This document shows, in pieces, positions 38,968 to 46,806 of a stretch of 64,000 nucleotides of DNA. The first letter of the stretch is position 1. Every line of letters starts with the position of its first letter. Position numbers and translations under genes: made by a program. The notes beneath the pieces are model-generated. The model searched no databases. It was not told the origin of the DNA and worked only from the letters and a program-made list of their open reading frames with translations. This DNA comes from Nocardiopsis ganjiahuensis DSM 45031 (GTDB lineage: Bacteria > Actinomycetota > Actinomycetes > Streptosporangiales > Streptosporangiaceae), in the NCBI RefSeq assembly GCF_000341085.1, contig NZ_ANBA01000008.1, positions 372,001-436,000 on the forward strand, given 5' to 3'.

Positions 38968-41484
38968 CTAGGCGGGCTGGTTTTGCCAGTGCTGTAGGAG
39001 CTGTCTACTCGTTTGAGTGCGGGAGTGATCAAGACCGAGTACGCGTGCTCGATCGCTGACCAGGGTGGTGAGGAGATCGATGGCTTTGACCTTGTCACCG
39101 GACTCATAAGTCCAGTGAGCGAGGTTGAGGCGGGTAGCGAGGGTGTACGGGTGGTTGGGGCCGAGTACGCGGGTGCGGTCGGGGAGGAGTTGTTCGAGGG
39201 TGGTTGTGGCGCCTTTGGGGTCGCCGGATTCTCCGAGCCAGCGGGCAAGGTTGTGGCGGGTGGTGAGGGTGACCGGGTGGTCGGGCCCGAGGACGCGCAG
39301 TTGGTCGGGGAGGAGTTGTTCGAGGGTGGTTGTGGCGCCTTTGGGGTCGCCGGATTCCCCGAGCCAGCGGGCAAGGTTATGGCGAGTGGCGAGGGTGGCC
39401 CGGTGGCCGGAGCCCAATATTCGGGTTCGGTCGATGAGGAGTTGTTCAAGGATAGTGATGGCCCGTTTGGGTTCGCCGGATTCCCCGAGCCAGTAGGCGA
39501 GGTTGTGGCGGGTATCGAAGGTGTCTGGGTGGTTGGGGCCGAGTACGCGGGTGCGGTCGGGGAGGAGTTGTTCGAGGGTGGTTGTGGCGCCTTTGGGGTC
39601 GCCGGATTCCCCGAGCCAGCGGGCAAGGTTATGGCGGGCGTCAAAGGTGAACGGGTGATCAGTTCCCAATCGATCCCGGGCAGTTTCGGCTATGAGTTTC
39701 CAGTGAGTTAGAGCCTCGCCGACACGACCTGCCTCGCCTAGACTCCAACCCACCCGGAAGAGCAACCTGTGCCCGCCTAGTTTCCACAACCAGTCCTCGC
39801 TGGTTTGTCCTTCTACCGCGTGGTGAGAGCACAGGGCGGCGGTATTACTGCGCAACCGCTGGGCCAGGATGGTGTCTCGTTCGATCTCGGGCCACACATG
39901 GATAAGTGCGTCTGCTAGTACGTGAACACTGTCCCGGGTGGGACGGGTTGTGGTGTGTTCGCGGGTAGCGCGCTGGACCAGTTGGTGGGCACTCACCAGT
40001 ACCAAGCCCTCCACTCCGTGGTCCTCTTGGGCGCTGGGTTGGGTGGTGCGGGTAATCAGGTTCAAGCGGCGTAGCCCGGCCAGGGCGGACCGTACCTGGT
40101 GCGGGGACAGAGGCCCCGGGGCGGTTTCTGCCCTGGCGTGGGCTGTTTCTGTGTGGTGGGCAGTTAGGTGGTCCAGGGCAGGTGGTGCGGTGAGGACGTG
40201 TTCTGGGACTGCGGTGCCGTCCAGGAGCGCGATCAGACCCATTAAGGGGCGGGCCACGCCTTGGGGGTGGAAGGCATCCGCCTGGGCCAGTGACAGGTCC
40301 CAAGTAGCAGCAAGGGGGGTGGGTCTGTCCCAGTCGGGGAAGACCTCCTCCAGTGTGCTCATGCGATCGTGGAGTATCTGGTGGTAGTCCTCGTAGCTCA
40401 GGCCGAGTTCGGCCATGTAGGTGACCGCTTGCCCTAGGGCGAGGGGAAGATGTCCCAGGTCGCAGGCAAGAAGGGCCAACTGTTCGTGGGTGTGACCGAT
40501 TCTGGCTGCATCGAGGGCCTGAGTGAGAAAGGCGCAGGCTTCGTCGGAGGAATAGACGTCCACGTCGAGCAGGCGGCGGCCCTGGAGGGTGAGGCTGTGG
40601 TCGCGTCGGCGAGTGGTGACCAGCACCCTGCCGTGAGGGTGGTCGTGCGGGGGCCACAGGTCGTGCGCGGTAGCGGGGTTAGCCAGGTCGTCCCAGACGA
40701 TGAGCCAGCGTCGTCCCTGGTTCTTGGCCGGGTCCTGGAGCCAGGTCAGGAACAGTTGCGCGACCTCCTCAGGCTCGTCAGGCACGGTGGTGAAGAGGTG
40801 GCGAGCGGCCTGGGTGTAGGCGAAGGTGATCTGTTCACGTGAGGTTGCGTTTGCCCACACCAGCACGTCCACCCTGGTGCTGGGGTCGATGATCCGAGCC
40901 AGGGCGCGGGCGTGGTGCGCGGCGAGTTGGGTCTTGCCGACTCCGCCGGTGCCGGAGAGCACCTGGCGCGGTACGACGGCCCCGAAGCTGCTCAGGGCGT
41001 TGTCGAGTTGGTCGGCGATTACCCGGTGCTGGTAGTGGACTACTTGTTCAGGGATGACCCCGACGCGTATCGGCCAGTCAACTTGTTGGAGCGGATAATG
41101 ATGGTAGACGGCCTTGCCGATGACAGTCTCGCTCTGCGCACCTCGAAGATCGATGTGATCGCCGCTGTAGGTGGGGCTCTCCACGTGCACTTCATCTAGG
41201 TTGTCTGTCTGGATGATGGTGCCGCCGGAGATTCCCCTGCGGACCGGGTTGGATGTGCGCCTGGCCTCTTGGCCGCTCGTGCCCGAAGGGGGCGATGTAC
41301 TGTTGCTAGCCCAAATGAAGGCGTTGACAGGCAGCGCTAACACGGCGGTGATGCCTGCAGCCCAGGCCGCAGCCTCCCACCCATCTCGTGTAGCGGCACC
41401 GCCTCCAAACCACAGTCCCACACCTAGCGCAACTAGAACCAGGATGGTGCTGGTGATCGCGCAAATCCACTTTGCCGAGCTCAT
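38968..41484 (-). CDS. NB-ARC/TPR NLR-like protein 3 with fused two-TM N-terminus
   Basis: An 838-residue paralogue of NLR 1. Residues 8-27 and 38-58 are membrane helices (STILVLVALGVGLWFGG; WAAGITAVLALPVNAFIWA), resembling the stand-alone membrane protein beside NLR 2. Next come RRGISGGTIIQTDNLDEVH (82-100), similar to the NLR 1 motif, and ETVIGKAVYHHY (119-130), similar to the VIGQQV motif. P-loop GTGGVGKT is at 178-185; RRWLIVWDDL and RVLVTTRRRDHSL follow. Five to six 42-residue TPRs close the protein, again encoded by 126-bp repeats but more diverged. It should be membrane-anchored with the NTPase in the cytoplasm. Confidence 0.85.
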   Translation of the reverse strand: MSSAKWICAITSTILVLVALGVGLWFGGGAATRDGWEAAAWAAGITAVLALPVNAFIWASNSTSPPSGTSGQEARRTSNPVRRGISGGTIIQTDNLDEVHVESPTYSGDHIDLRGAQSETVIGKAVYHHYPLQQVDWPIRVGVIPEQVVHYQHRVIADQLDNALSSFGAVVPRQVLSGTGGVGKTQLAAHHARALARIIDPSTRVDVLVWANATSREQITFAYTQAARHLFTTVPDEPEEVAQLFLTWLQDPAKNQGRRWLIVWDDLANPATAHDLWPPHDHPHGRVLVTTRRRDHSLTLQGRRLLDVDVYSSDEACAFLTQALDAARIGHTHEQLALLACDLGHLPLALGQAVTYMAELGLSYEDYHQILHDRMSTLEEVFPDWDRPTPLAATWDLSLAQADAFHPQGVARPLMGLIALLDGTAVPEHVLTAPPALDHLTAHHTETAHARAETAPGPLSPHQVRSALAGLRRLNLITRTTQPSAQEDHGVEGLVLVSAHQLVQRATREHTTTRPTRDSVHVLADALIHVWPEIERDTILAQRLRSNTAALCSHHAVEGQTSEDWLWKLGGHRLLFRVGWSLGEAGRVGEALTHWKLIAETARDRLGTDHPFTFDARHNLARWLGESGDPKGATTTLEQLLPDRTRVLGPNHPDTFDTRHNLAYWLGESGEPKRAITILEQLLIDRTRILGSGHRATLATRHNLARWLGESGDPKGATTTLEQLLPDQLRVLGPDHPVTLTTRHNLARWLGESGDPKGATTTLEQLLPDRTRVLGPNHPYTLATRLNLAHWTYESGDKVKAIDLLTTLVSDRARVLGLDHSRTQTSRQLLQHWQNQPA

Positions 41485-41535
41485 ACATCTGATTGTGGCG
41501 TGTCGGACCGGCGCAGGTAAGGGCTTTGGGAAGGA
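41485..41535 (-). promoter_or_regulatory. Leaderless promoter of NLR 3, shared with NLR 1
   Basis: CACAAT lies 7 nt before the ATG on the minus strand and the upstream CCCAAAGCCCTTAC block aligns with the corresponding region of NLR 1. Confidence 0.5.
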
Positions 41536-41744
41536 AACTTGCCGACAGGTTGTTTTTTAGGCCTTGTGGTTCATACGGGATACGCACAGGAAGGCTTGCT
41601 CACACTTGGGGCTGATCGACCAACAGATTAAAGGGTTGGTCGGGTAGTCTCCAAAATTACTTGCTCTACCATTGCTTTAGAGCCTGTCTGCGGTTGAAGG
41701 TCTGTACTTTGTTCCCGTCATGCTGTGGAGGGATGTGAAGTTGA

Positions 41745-42617
41745 CTATGAGAGTTCCTCATGGAGTTCGGACACTGCAAGGGCTGCGGCTTTTAATCCTT
41801 CCAATGATGCGAGGGATTCGTCTGCCTGGGTGTGGTCGGCCGTGTCCAGTGCAAGTTTAGCTGTGATGCGATTAATGCGGGAGGCTGTCTCCAAATCGGT
41901 GATGCGGGCGGCGATGGCACGAACCTCTTTGGCGTATGCGGCGATCACGGCCACTCGGTCACGTACCTGAGTGCGCCGATCTTCAATGCCCTCTTGTGCT
42001 TTAGCCTTGGCTGTTGATGCCATTGGCCCTTCAGAGGCTAGTTCGTTCAGCTCGATAGTGACCTGGGAGATGGCGAACAGCTCCTTAGCTAGTTGCCAAC
42101 GTACGTCGTCCAACACCACCCGGTTGCGGGTGTGGTCGATCAACTTATCCTGGGGTTCTGGTAGCTGGGTGCCAAGGATCGTGTCCACGTCTAGAAGCAA
42201 CGTGTGGGCGATGTCCTGGTCCTCGGGGGACAGCATGTCAAAGGTGATGTAGTCCCTTCCAGCCACGTACTGAGGCTGGGCATCATCCTGCAGAAACTTT
42301 AAAATTCGAGCTTGCCTACGTGCCTCATAAACAAAAAATAGCATAGGGCCAACGATCAAACCCAGGATCCATGTACCGATAACACCCCCAGGCCCGATGA
42401 GATCTATGGCAGAGGGGGGAAGTGCAATGAGAGCGATGACGTAGGTGAAAACTCCCAGGCAAAAACCTCCGCCCTTAACCTCGTCTGGATGGACTGCCAT
42501 CGCTGGGTTGGCCTCTTTGGTGCGGGCCAACTCTGCGGCGTGTTCAGCTCTGTCCAGTTCGTCGCGGAGAGTGCCAGGGGTCAGGTCAGGGGTCAGGTCA
42601 GGGCGAGTGATAAGCAT
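41745..42617 (-). CDS. Two-TM coiled-coil membrane protein, unknown function
   Basis: A 290-residue protein. A helical N-terminal segment with a duplicated PDLTPDLTP is followed by two membrane helices (about 51-71 VFTYVIALIALPPSAIDLIG and 79-97 IGTWILGLIVGPMLFFVYE). A cytoplasmic part with YVAGRDYITFD and long amphipathic helices rich in A, E and R (coiled-coil-like) runs to the end. The AGRDYI stretch is reminiscent of the AGRDVI motif of NLR 2. It lies 260 nt upstream of NLR 3 on the same strand. It may be a partner of that protein; no family recognised. Confidence 0.6.
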   Translation of the reverse strand: MLITRPDLTPDLTPGTLRDELDRAEHAAELARTKEANPAMAVHPDEVKGGGFCLGVFTYVIALIALPPSAIDLIGPGGVIGTWILGLIVGPMLFFVYEARRQARILKFLQDDAQPQYVAGRDYITFDMLSPEDQDIAHTLLLDVDTILGTQLPEPQDKLIDHTRNRVVLDDVRWQLAKELFAISQVTIELNELASEGPMASTAKAKAQEGIEDRRTQVRDRVAVIAAYAKEVRAIAARITDLETASRINRITAKLALDTADHTQADESLASLEGLKAAALAVSELHEELS

Positions 42618-42999
42618 ACCCTCTTCTACCGCATCAACTGATTTCCTGCCACATGCCTCTTGATGCGTCCTGCTCTCTTGAGGGCAAGGGTGATGCTATT
42701 AGTGATGTGTACTCCGAGTGCGGAAAGATGTTCGGCTAGTAACACCTTCACGGCGCTCCTTCAGAGATGGGGTTGCAACGAACTCTAGAACTCAGGGTGT
42801 GCACGAGGTTGGCACAGGTAGTCCAACAAGATGAGTGCTACTGGGTGAAGCGTTCGATGCTGTCATACGCCACGCGCGGTGAACTGCGAGTAACAGAGCA
42901 ACTGTGGGGCTGGTGAGTGGACATGCCGATACAGGACGGCGGTCATCGCCTCGGCGGAGACTGTGGCCTGAGGGGTCGCAGGGTCGCAGGGTCACAGTT

Positions 43000-43073
43000 C
43001 GGCAAAGTGCTCCGCGAGGTCCACGCCCACCTGCACTCACCTTGTACTGGGGAGCACACGAGGAGCACACAAG
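43000..43073. repeat. Direct repeat R2b
   Basis: Second copy of the 73-bp repeat at 28456-28528. It lies next to the truncated tRNA and contains the spaced units GGAGCACACGAGGAGCACAC, reminiscent of arm-type integrase sites. The rest of 42618-43085 shows no gene. Confidence 0.7.
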
Positions 43074-43085
43074 CCCCGAAAACGC

Positions 43086-43113
43086 CGCGAGGACCTCTTC
43101 CGAGGTCCTCGCG
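43086..43113 (-). terminator. Terminator downstream of the tRNA fragment
   Basis: A perfect 12-bp stem, CGCGAGGACCTC (43086-43097) with GAGGTCCTCGCG (43102-43113), and a TTCC loop. On the minus strand it is followed by GCGTTTTC, so it terminates transcription coming from the tRNA side. Confidence 0.65.
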
Positions 43114-43137
43114 CACCCCGTCTGAGCTGGGGTTTTG

Positions 43138-43192
43138 TGGCGCACCCGGCAGGATTCGAACCTGCGACCGTCGGATGAGAAGTCCGATGCTC
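43138..43192 (-). pseudogene. tRNA-Arg(UCU)-like 3' half (truncated tRNA, att-like)
   Basis: Read on the minus strand: anticodon stem TCGGA/TCCGA with 7-nt loop CTTCTCA (U33, anticodon TCT), variable region, T arm GCAGG-TTCGAAT-CCTGC, acceptor strand CGGGTGC, discriminator G and encoded CCA. The complementary 5' acceptor strand GCACCCG and a D arm are absent: homology stops at GAGCA. Position 37 is C where a purine is normal. This is a 3' tRNA fragment, as left when an integrative element inserts into a tRNA gene. Confidence 0.7.
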
Positions 43193-43233
43193 CGTCCGCC
43201 CTGGTAGGAGGCGGCTTCAGCGATCCACTCGCG

Positions 43234-44091
43234 TTATCTGGGCCGGTAGGCGCCCAGGCGGACCGAAGCGGTGGTGGCGAAGGGCTCGGGAAGCTTGGCC
43301 ACGCGTTCGGCGAGCTCCTCGGGGGTGACGTGGCGGGCGCTGGGGCCCATGCCGACCACCGTCAGCACGTCCTCGTGTGCGAGTTCCATGGTGAAGCGTA
43401 GGTCCCGGGTGGATTCGAGGGCGAAGTGGTCCTTGAGGCCCTCGGCCAGGCGCTCGTCCTTGCGGGGGTCGACGTCCAGCAGGCCCAGCGCCTCGCGGGG
43501 TTCCTGGAGGTGCTCGGCCGTGGGGGTGACGACCAGCAGGACCCCCTCGGCTTTGAGGACGCGGTGGAACTCGGGGGCGTTGCGCGGGGCGAAGACGTTG
43601 AGCAGCGCGTCCGCGGAGCCGTCGGCCAGGGGCAGGCGGCGCCAGGAGTCGGCGGTGACGGCCCCGCTCCGGGGGTGGGCCCTGGCGGCCTTGCGGGCGG
43701 CGAACTTGGAAACGTCGGTGGTGAGGCCGACCGCGTCGGGAAGCTGGTCCAGGACCTGGTTCAGGTAGTGGCCGGTGCCGCCGCCGACGTCGACGACGAC
43801 ATCCCCGTCCGCGAGCTGCTCCGCCAGGGCCAGGCCGATGGGGTCGTAGTGGCCCTTGTCCTGGAAGCGCAGGCGGGCGGCGACCATCTCCTTGCTGTCC
43901 CCGGTCCCGGGCGGGGTGGCGCCGGTGAGCAGTCCCGCGTAGCCCTCTCGGGCGATGTTGAAGCTGTGCCCGCCGGCGCAGGTCAGTCCACGGGGCCCCT
44001 GGCGGAGGGCCTCGCCGCAGACGGGACAGGTCAGGACGGCCGCGACGGAGGCGGGCATGCGCAGCTCGGGGCCGGTGTGGGTGTTCGTCAT
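43234..44091 (-). CDS. RlmA-type 23S rRNA (guanine-N1)-methyltransferase
   Basis: A 285-residue enzyme with an N-terminal zinc-binding part (VLTCPVCGEALRQ, then LTCAGGHSFN: two Cys pairs/His) and a SAM domain with VVVDVGGGTGHYLNQVL. This is the RlmA architecture. Gram-positive RlmA(II)/TlrB-type members methylate G748 and contribute to resistance to tylosin-like macrolides; RlmA(I) acts on G745. Actinomycete origin favours the RlmA(II) type but the subfamily is not proven. ATG 44091 begins MTNTHTGPELRMP just before the zinc domain. An Erm enzyme is encoded elsewhere in the window. Confidence 0.8.
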   Translation of the reverse strand: MTNTHTGPELRMPASVAAVLTCPVCGEALRQGPRGLTCAGGHSFNIAREGYAGLLTGATPPGTGDSKEMVAARLRFQDKGHYDPIGLALAEQLADGDVVVDVGGGTGHYLNQVLDQLPDAVGLTTDVSKFAARKAARAHPRSGAVTADSWRRLPLADGSADALLNVFAPRNAPEFHRVLKAEGVLLVVTPTAEHLQEPREALGLLDVDPRKDERLAEGLKDHFALESTRDLRFTMELAHEDVLTVVGMGPSARHVTPEELAERVAKLPEPFATTASVRLGAYRPR

Positions 44092-44149
44092 GATCGCGGT
44101 CAGCCTACCGGCGCCCGCGCACACCGCTCACCGGCACCGGCCCCGGTGC

Positions 44150-46495
44150 TCAGCTTCTGACCAGGACCGCCACCGGGTAGCGGTCGAGCACCTCGGACAG
44201 GTGGGCGGTGGTCAGCCCGTCCATGCGTTCAGGGGCGAGGGTGCGGCCGGTGAGGCGGTCGGTCCACTCCCCCGGCCCCGAGGGCAGGGGGAGCACCGTG
44301 TCGCCCCACCCGCCCGCGTCGGCCAGGGTCAGGGGCAGCCGGGTGGCCACCACCGCCAGGGCGGGTTCGCGGGAGCCCCGGGCGGTGCGGGCGAAGGCCA
44401 GGGCGTGTTCGGCTCCGGTCCCCTCGGCGGTCAGCGGCAGGTAGCCGCTGGGACGCAGTTCGGCGCGGGTGCGCAGACAGGTGCGGACCAGGTGGAGTTT
44501 GGCGGCACCGGTCTCGTCGACCGGTGGGCGCCAGCCCTGCTCGATCCGGTCCAGGAGCTCGGCGCGCCGGCCGTGGTCGACCGGCCTGCGGTTGTCCGGG
44601 TCGACCAGGGACAGGTCCCAGAGCTCGGTTCCCTGGTAGACGTCGGGCACGCCCGGGCCCAGGAGCTGGACCGCCTTCTGGCCCAGGGAGTTGCTCCAGC
44701 CCGGCCGGTCCAGGGACTCGGCCAGGGCCCCGATCTCGGCGTACAGGTCGGTGTCGGCGCGCAGCAGTGCGGGCCAGTCGCGGATCCGGTCCTCGAACTC
44801 GGGGTCCCGGGCGGTCCAGGAGGTGCCCAGGCGTGCTTCCCGGGCGGCTTTGAGCAGGTACTCCACGAGGCGTTCACCGCTGATCGGCCAGGCGCCCAGG
44901 AGGGTCTGCCAGGCGAGGAGTTCGAGAGCGGGTTCGGGCAGGGGCGTCCGGCGGCTCCAGCGCTCGACGGCGTCGGCGAAGTCCCCGGGGATCTCCGACA
45001 GGACGGCCAGGCGGGCGCGCACGTCCTCGGAGCGTTTGGTGTCGTGGGTGGAGAGCGCGGTCATGGTGTGCGGTTCGGCCGCCTCCCGGCGCAGGTTGGC
45101 CTCGTGGAAGGCGGCCGTGTCCACTCCGAACCCGGCCGGGTGGCCGCCGACCTCGTTGAGGGCGACGAAGCGCGTGCCCCGGTAGAAGGCGGTGTTCTCG
45201 GTGCCCATGGCCACGACCATGCCGCTGGTCTGCTGGACCCGGCGGGCGAGCTCGCCGTGCGGGTCCTCGCGGACGGTGCGGTCGAGGGTCTTCAGGACGG
45301 GTTCGAGGTCGGGGCGGCGTTCGGCTGCGGTGCGCACCGCGCGGGCCCAGGCGGGTTCGGCTTCGGGCAGGTAGGAGCGGTAGACGTCGAAGGAGGTGAG
45401 GAGTTCGGCGACGGCCTCCTCGGTGTTCTCCGCCTGGGGCAGCAGGGCCGCGATCCGGCGCACCTCGGCTCTCAGGAGGTCGCTGGCGGCGTGTGAACGG
45501 GCCTCGTGGTCGATGGCGCCCACGTCGGTGGGCACGCCCCGTTCACGGGCCAGCGCGGTCAGGACGGGTTCGGCGTCGGGGTCGACGAACACCCCGCTGA
45601 CGGTGCGCAGGGCGTCGTAGCCGGTGGTTCCGGCGACCGGCCAGGAGGCGGGCAGGGTCTCCCCTGGGGCGAGGATCTTCTCGACCACGATCCACCCGGG
45701 GAAGCGTTCGGCGAGGCGCCGCAGGTAGCCGCCGGGGTCGCTGAGGCCGTCGACGTGGTCCACGCGCAGTCCGTCGGCCCGGCCCTGCTCGGCCCAGCGG
45801 AGGATCTCGGCGTGGGTGGCGTCGAAGACCCCGGGGTCCTCGACCCGGACGGCGGCGAGGTGGTCGACGTCGAAGAAGCGGCGGTAGTTGAGTTCGCGGT
45901 CGCCGCGCCGCCAGGAGACGAGCCGGTAGTGCTGGCGTTCGTGCACGTCGGCCGCGCTGTCGCCGGGGGTGAAGGTGCCCGGGGCGAGGGGGAAGCGCTT
46001 GTCGAAGTAGACGAGGTGGCCGTCGGCGAGGGTGAGTTCGTCCAGGGCCGCGCGGCCGCCGTCGCCGCCGTCGCCCAGGACCGGCACCAGCACGGGTCCG
46101 GAGTCGAAGTCCACGTCGAAGCAGCGCGCGTAGACCGAGTCCCGGCCGTGTTCGAGGACGTCCCACCACCACGGGTTGGCGTCGGGGCGGGCAACGGACA
46201 TGTGGTTGGGCACGATGTCGACCACCACCCCCATGCCGAGGGCGTGTGCCCGGTCGGCGAGGTCGTGGAAGGCCCGTTCGCCGCCCAGGGCCTCGGAGAC
46301 CCGTGTGGGATCGGCCACGTCGTACCCGTGGTCCGAGCCCGGGGTCGCGGTGAGGATCGGTGACAGGTACACGGCGCCCACCCCCAACCGGTGCAGGTGG
46401 TCGAGCAGGTCGGCGGCCTCGGCCAGGTCGAAACCGGGTTTCAGCTGGAGCCGGTAGGTCGACGTGGGCGTCTGGGAGCTACTGTGCGCACTCAT
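44150..46495 (-). CDS. treY: Malto-oligosyltrehalose synthase
   Basis: This 781-residue GH13 enzyme converts the reducing-end glucose of maltodextrins to trehalose by intramolecular transglycosylation. TSTYRLQLKPGFDLAEAADL is the usual N-terminus. GVVVDIVPNHMSV, catalytic Asp in RADGLRVDHVDGLSDP, Glu in WIVVEKILAPGE and MTALSTHDTKRSEDVRARL complete the site. ATG 46495 starts MSAHSSSQTP. It lies 58 nt downstream of nothing but its own promoter region and is divergent from pstS. Its partner TreZ is encoded at 23686-25488, beyond the accessory island. Confidence 0.95.
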   Translation of the reverse strand: MSAHSSSQTPTSTYRLQLKPGFDLAEAADLLDHLHRLGVGAVYLSPILTATPGSDHGYDVADPTRVSEALGGERAFHDLADRAHALGMGVVVDIVPNHMSVARPDANPWWWDVLEHGRDSVYARCFDVDFDSGPVLVPVLGDGGDGGRAALDELTLADGHLVYFDKRFPLAPGTFTPGDSAADVHERQHYRLVSWRRGDRELNYRRFFDVDHLAAVRVEDPGVFDATHAEILRWAEQGRADGLRVDHVDGLSDPGGYLRRLAERFPGWIVVEKILAPGETLPASWPVAGTTGYDALRTVSGVFVDPDAEPVLTALARERGVPTDVGAIDHEARSHAASDLLRAEVRRIAALLPQAENTEEAVAELLTSFDVYRSYLPEAEPAWARAVRTAAERRPDLEPVLKTLDRTVREDPHGELARRVQQTSGMVVAMGTENTAFYRGTRFVALNEVGGHPAGFGVDTAAFHEANLRREAAEPHTMTALSTHDTKRSEDVRARLAVLSEIPGDFADAVERWSRRTPLPEPALELLAWQTLLGAWPISGERLVEYLLKAAREARLGTSWTARDPEFEDRIRDWPALLRADTDLYAEIGALAESLDRPGWSNSLGQKAVQLLGPGVPDVYQGTELWDLSLVDPDNRRPVDHGRRAELLDRIEQGWRPPVDETGAAKLHLVRTCLRTRAELRPSGYLPLTAEGTGAEHALAFARTARGSREPALAVVATRLPLTLADAGGWGDTVLPLPSGPGEWTDRLTGRTLAPERMDGLTTAHLSEVLDRYPVAVLVRS

Positions 46496-46606
46496 CACGG
46501 GGAACCCGTGCCCGCCCGTTCGGCGTGTCATGCACGCGCGGCCGGACCCGTGCGCGGACGGCTCCGGCGCCTCCTCACGCGAACTTTCACCGGTCGAAAA
46601 CTCCTC

Positions 46607-46639
46607 GTTCACCTCCTGTCCACCCAGAGTGCCCCGAAC
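46607..46639 (+). promoter_or_regulatory. PHO-box-like 11-nt direct repeats upstream of pstS
   Basis: GTTCACCTCCT (46607-46617), GTCCACCCAGA (46618-46628) and GTGCCCCGAAC (46629-46639) are consecutive 11-nt units like the PhoP-binding direct repeats of Streptomyces PHO boxes (GTTCACC). A further TTTCACC lies exactly 22 nt upstream (46585). Position before a phosphate-binding protein gene supports PhoP control. Confidence 0.55.
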
Positions 46640-46674
46640 CGCCACAGATACGTCCGCTTCCACACACACCCGCG

Positions 46675-46704
46675 TTGGGGAAGATGGTGCGACAGTGGTT
46701 AAAT
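46675..46704 (+). promoter_or_regulatory. pstS promoter candidate
   Basis: TTGGGG (46675-46680) and TTAAAT (46699-46704) are 18 bp apart, 36 bp downstream of the PHO-box-like repeats and about 100 bp before the pstS start. Confidence 0.45.
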
Positions 46705-46806
46705 TCTTCGGCGGTGTTCCATTACCAGCGACAACGCGCCGGGAACCGGTGGCGAGCGGTGAACACAATGAGGACCACCGACACCGACGAAGGGGATAGA
46801 AGCAGC

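Noticed and set aside
43138..43192. Complete functional tRNA gene
   Set aside because: The 5' acceptor strand and D arm are missing on the upstream side, so it cannot fold as a full tRNA.
42907..43207. Plus-strand frame ending in GRIRTCDRRMRSP
   Set aside because: That peptide is the familiar spurious translation of a tRNA's complementary strand; the underlying sequence is the truncated tRNA.
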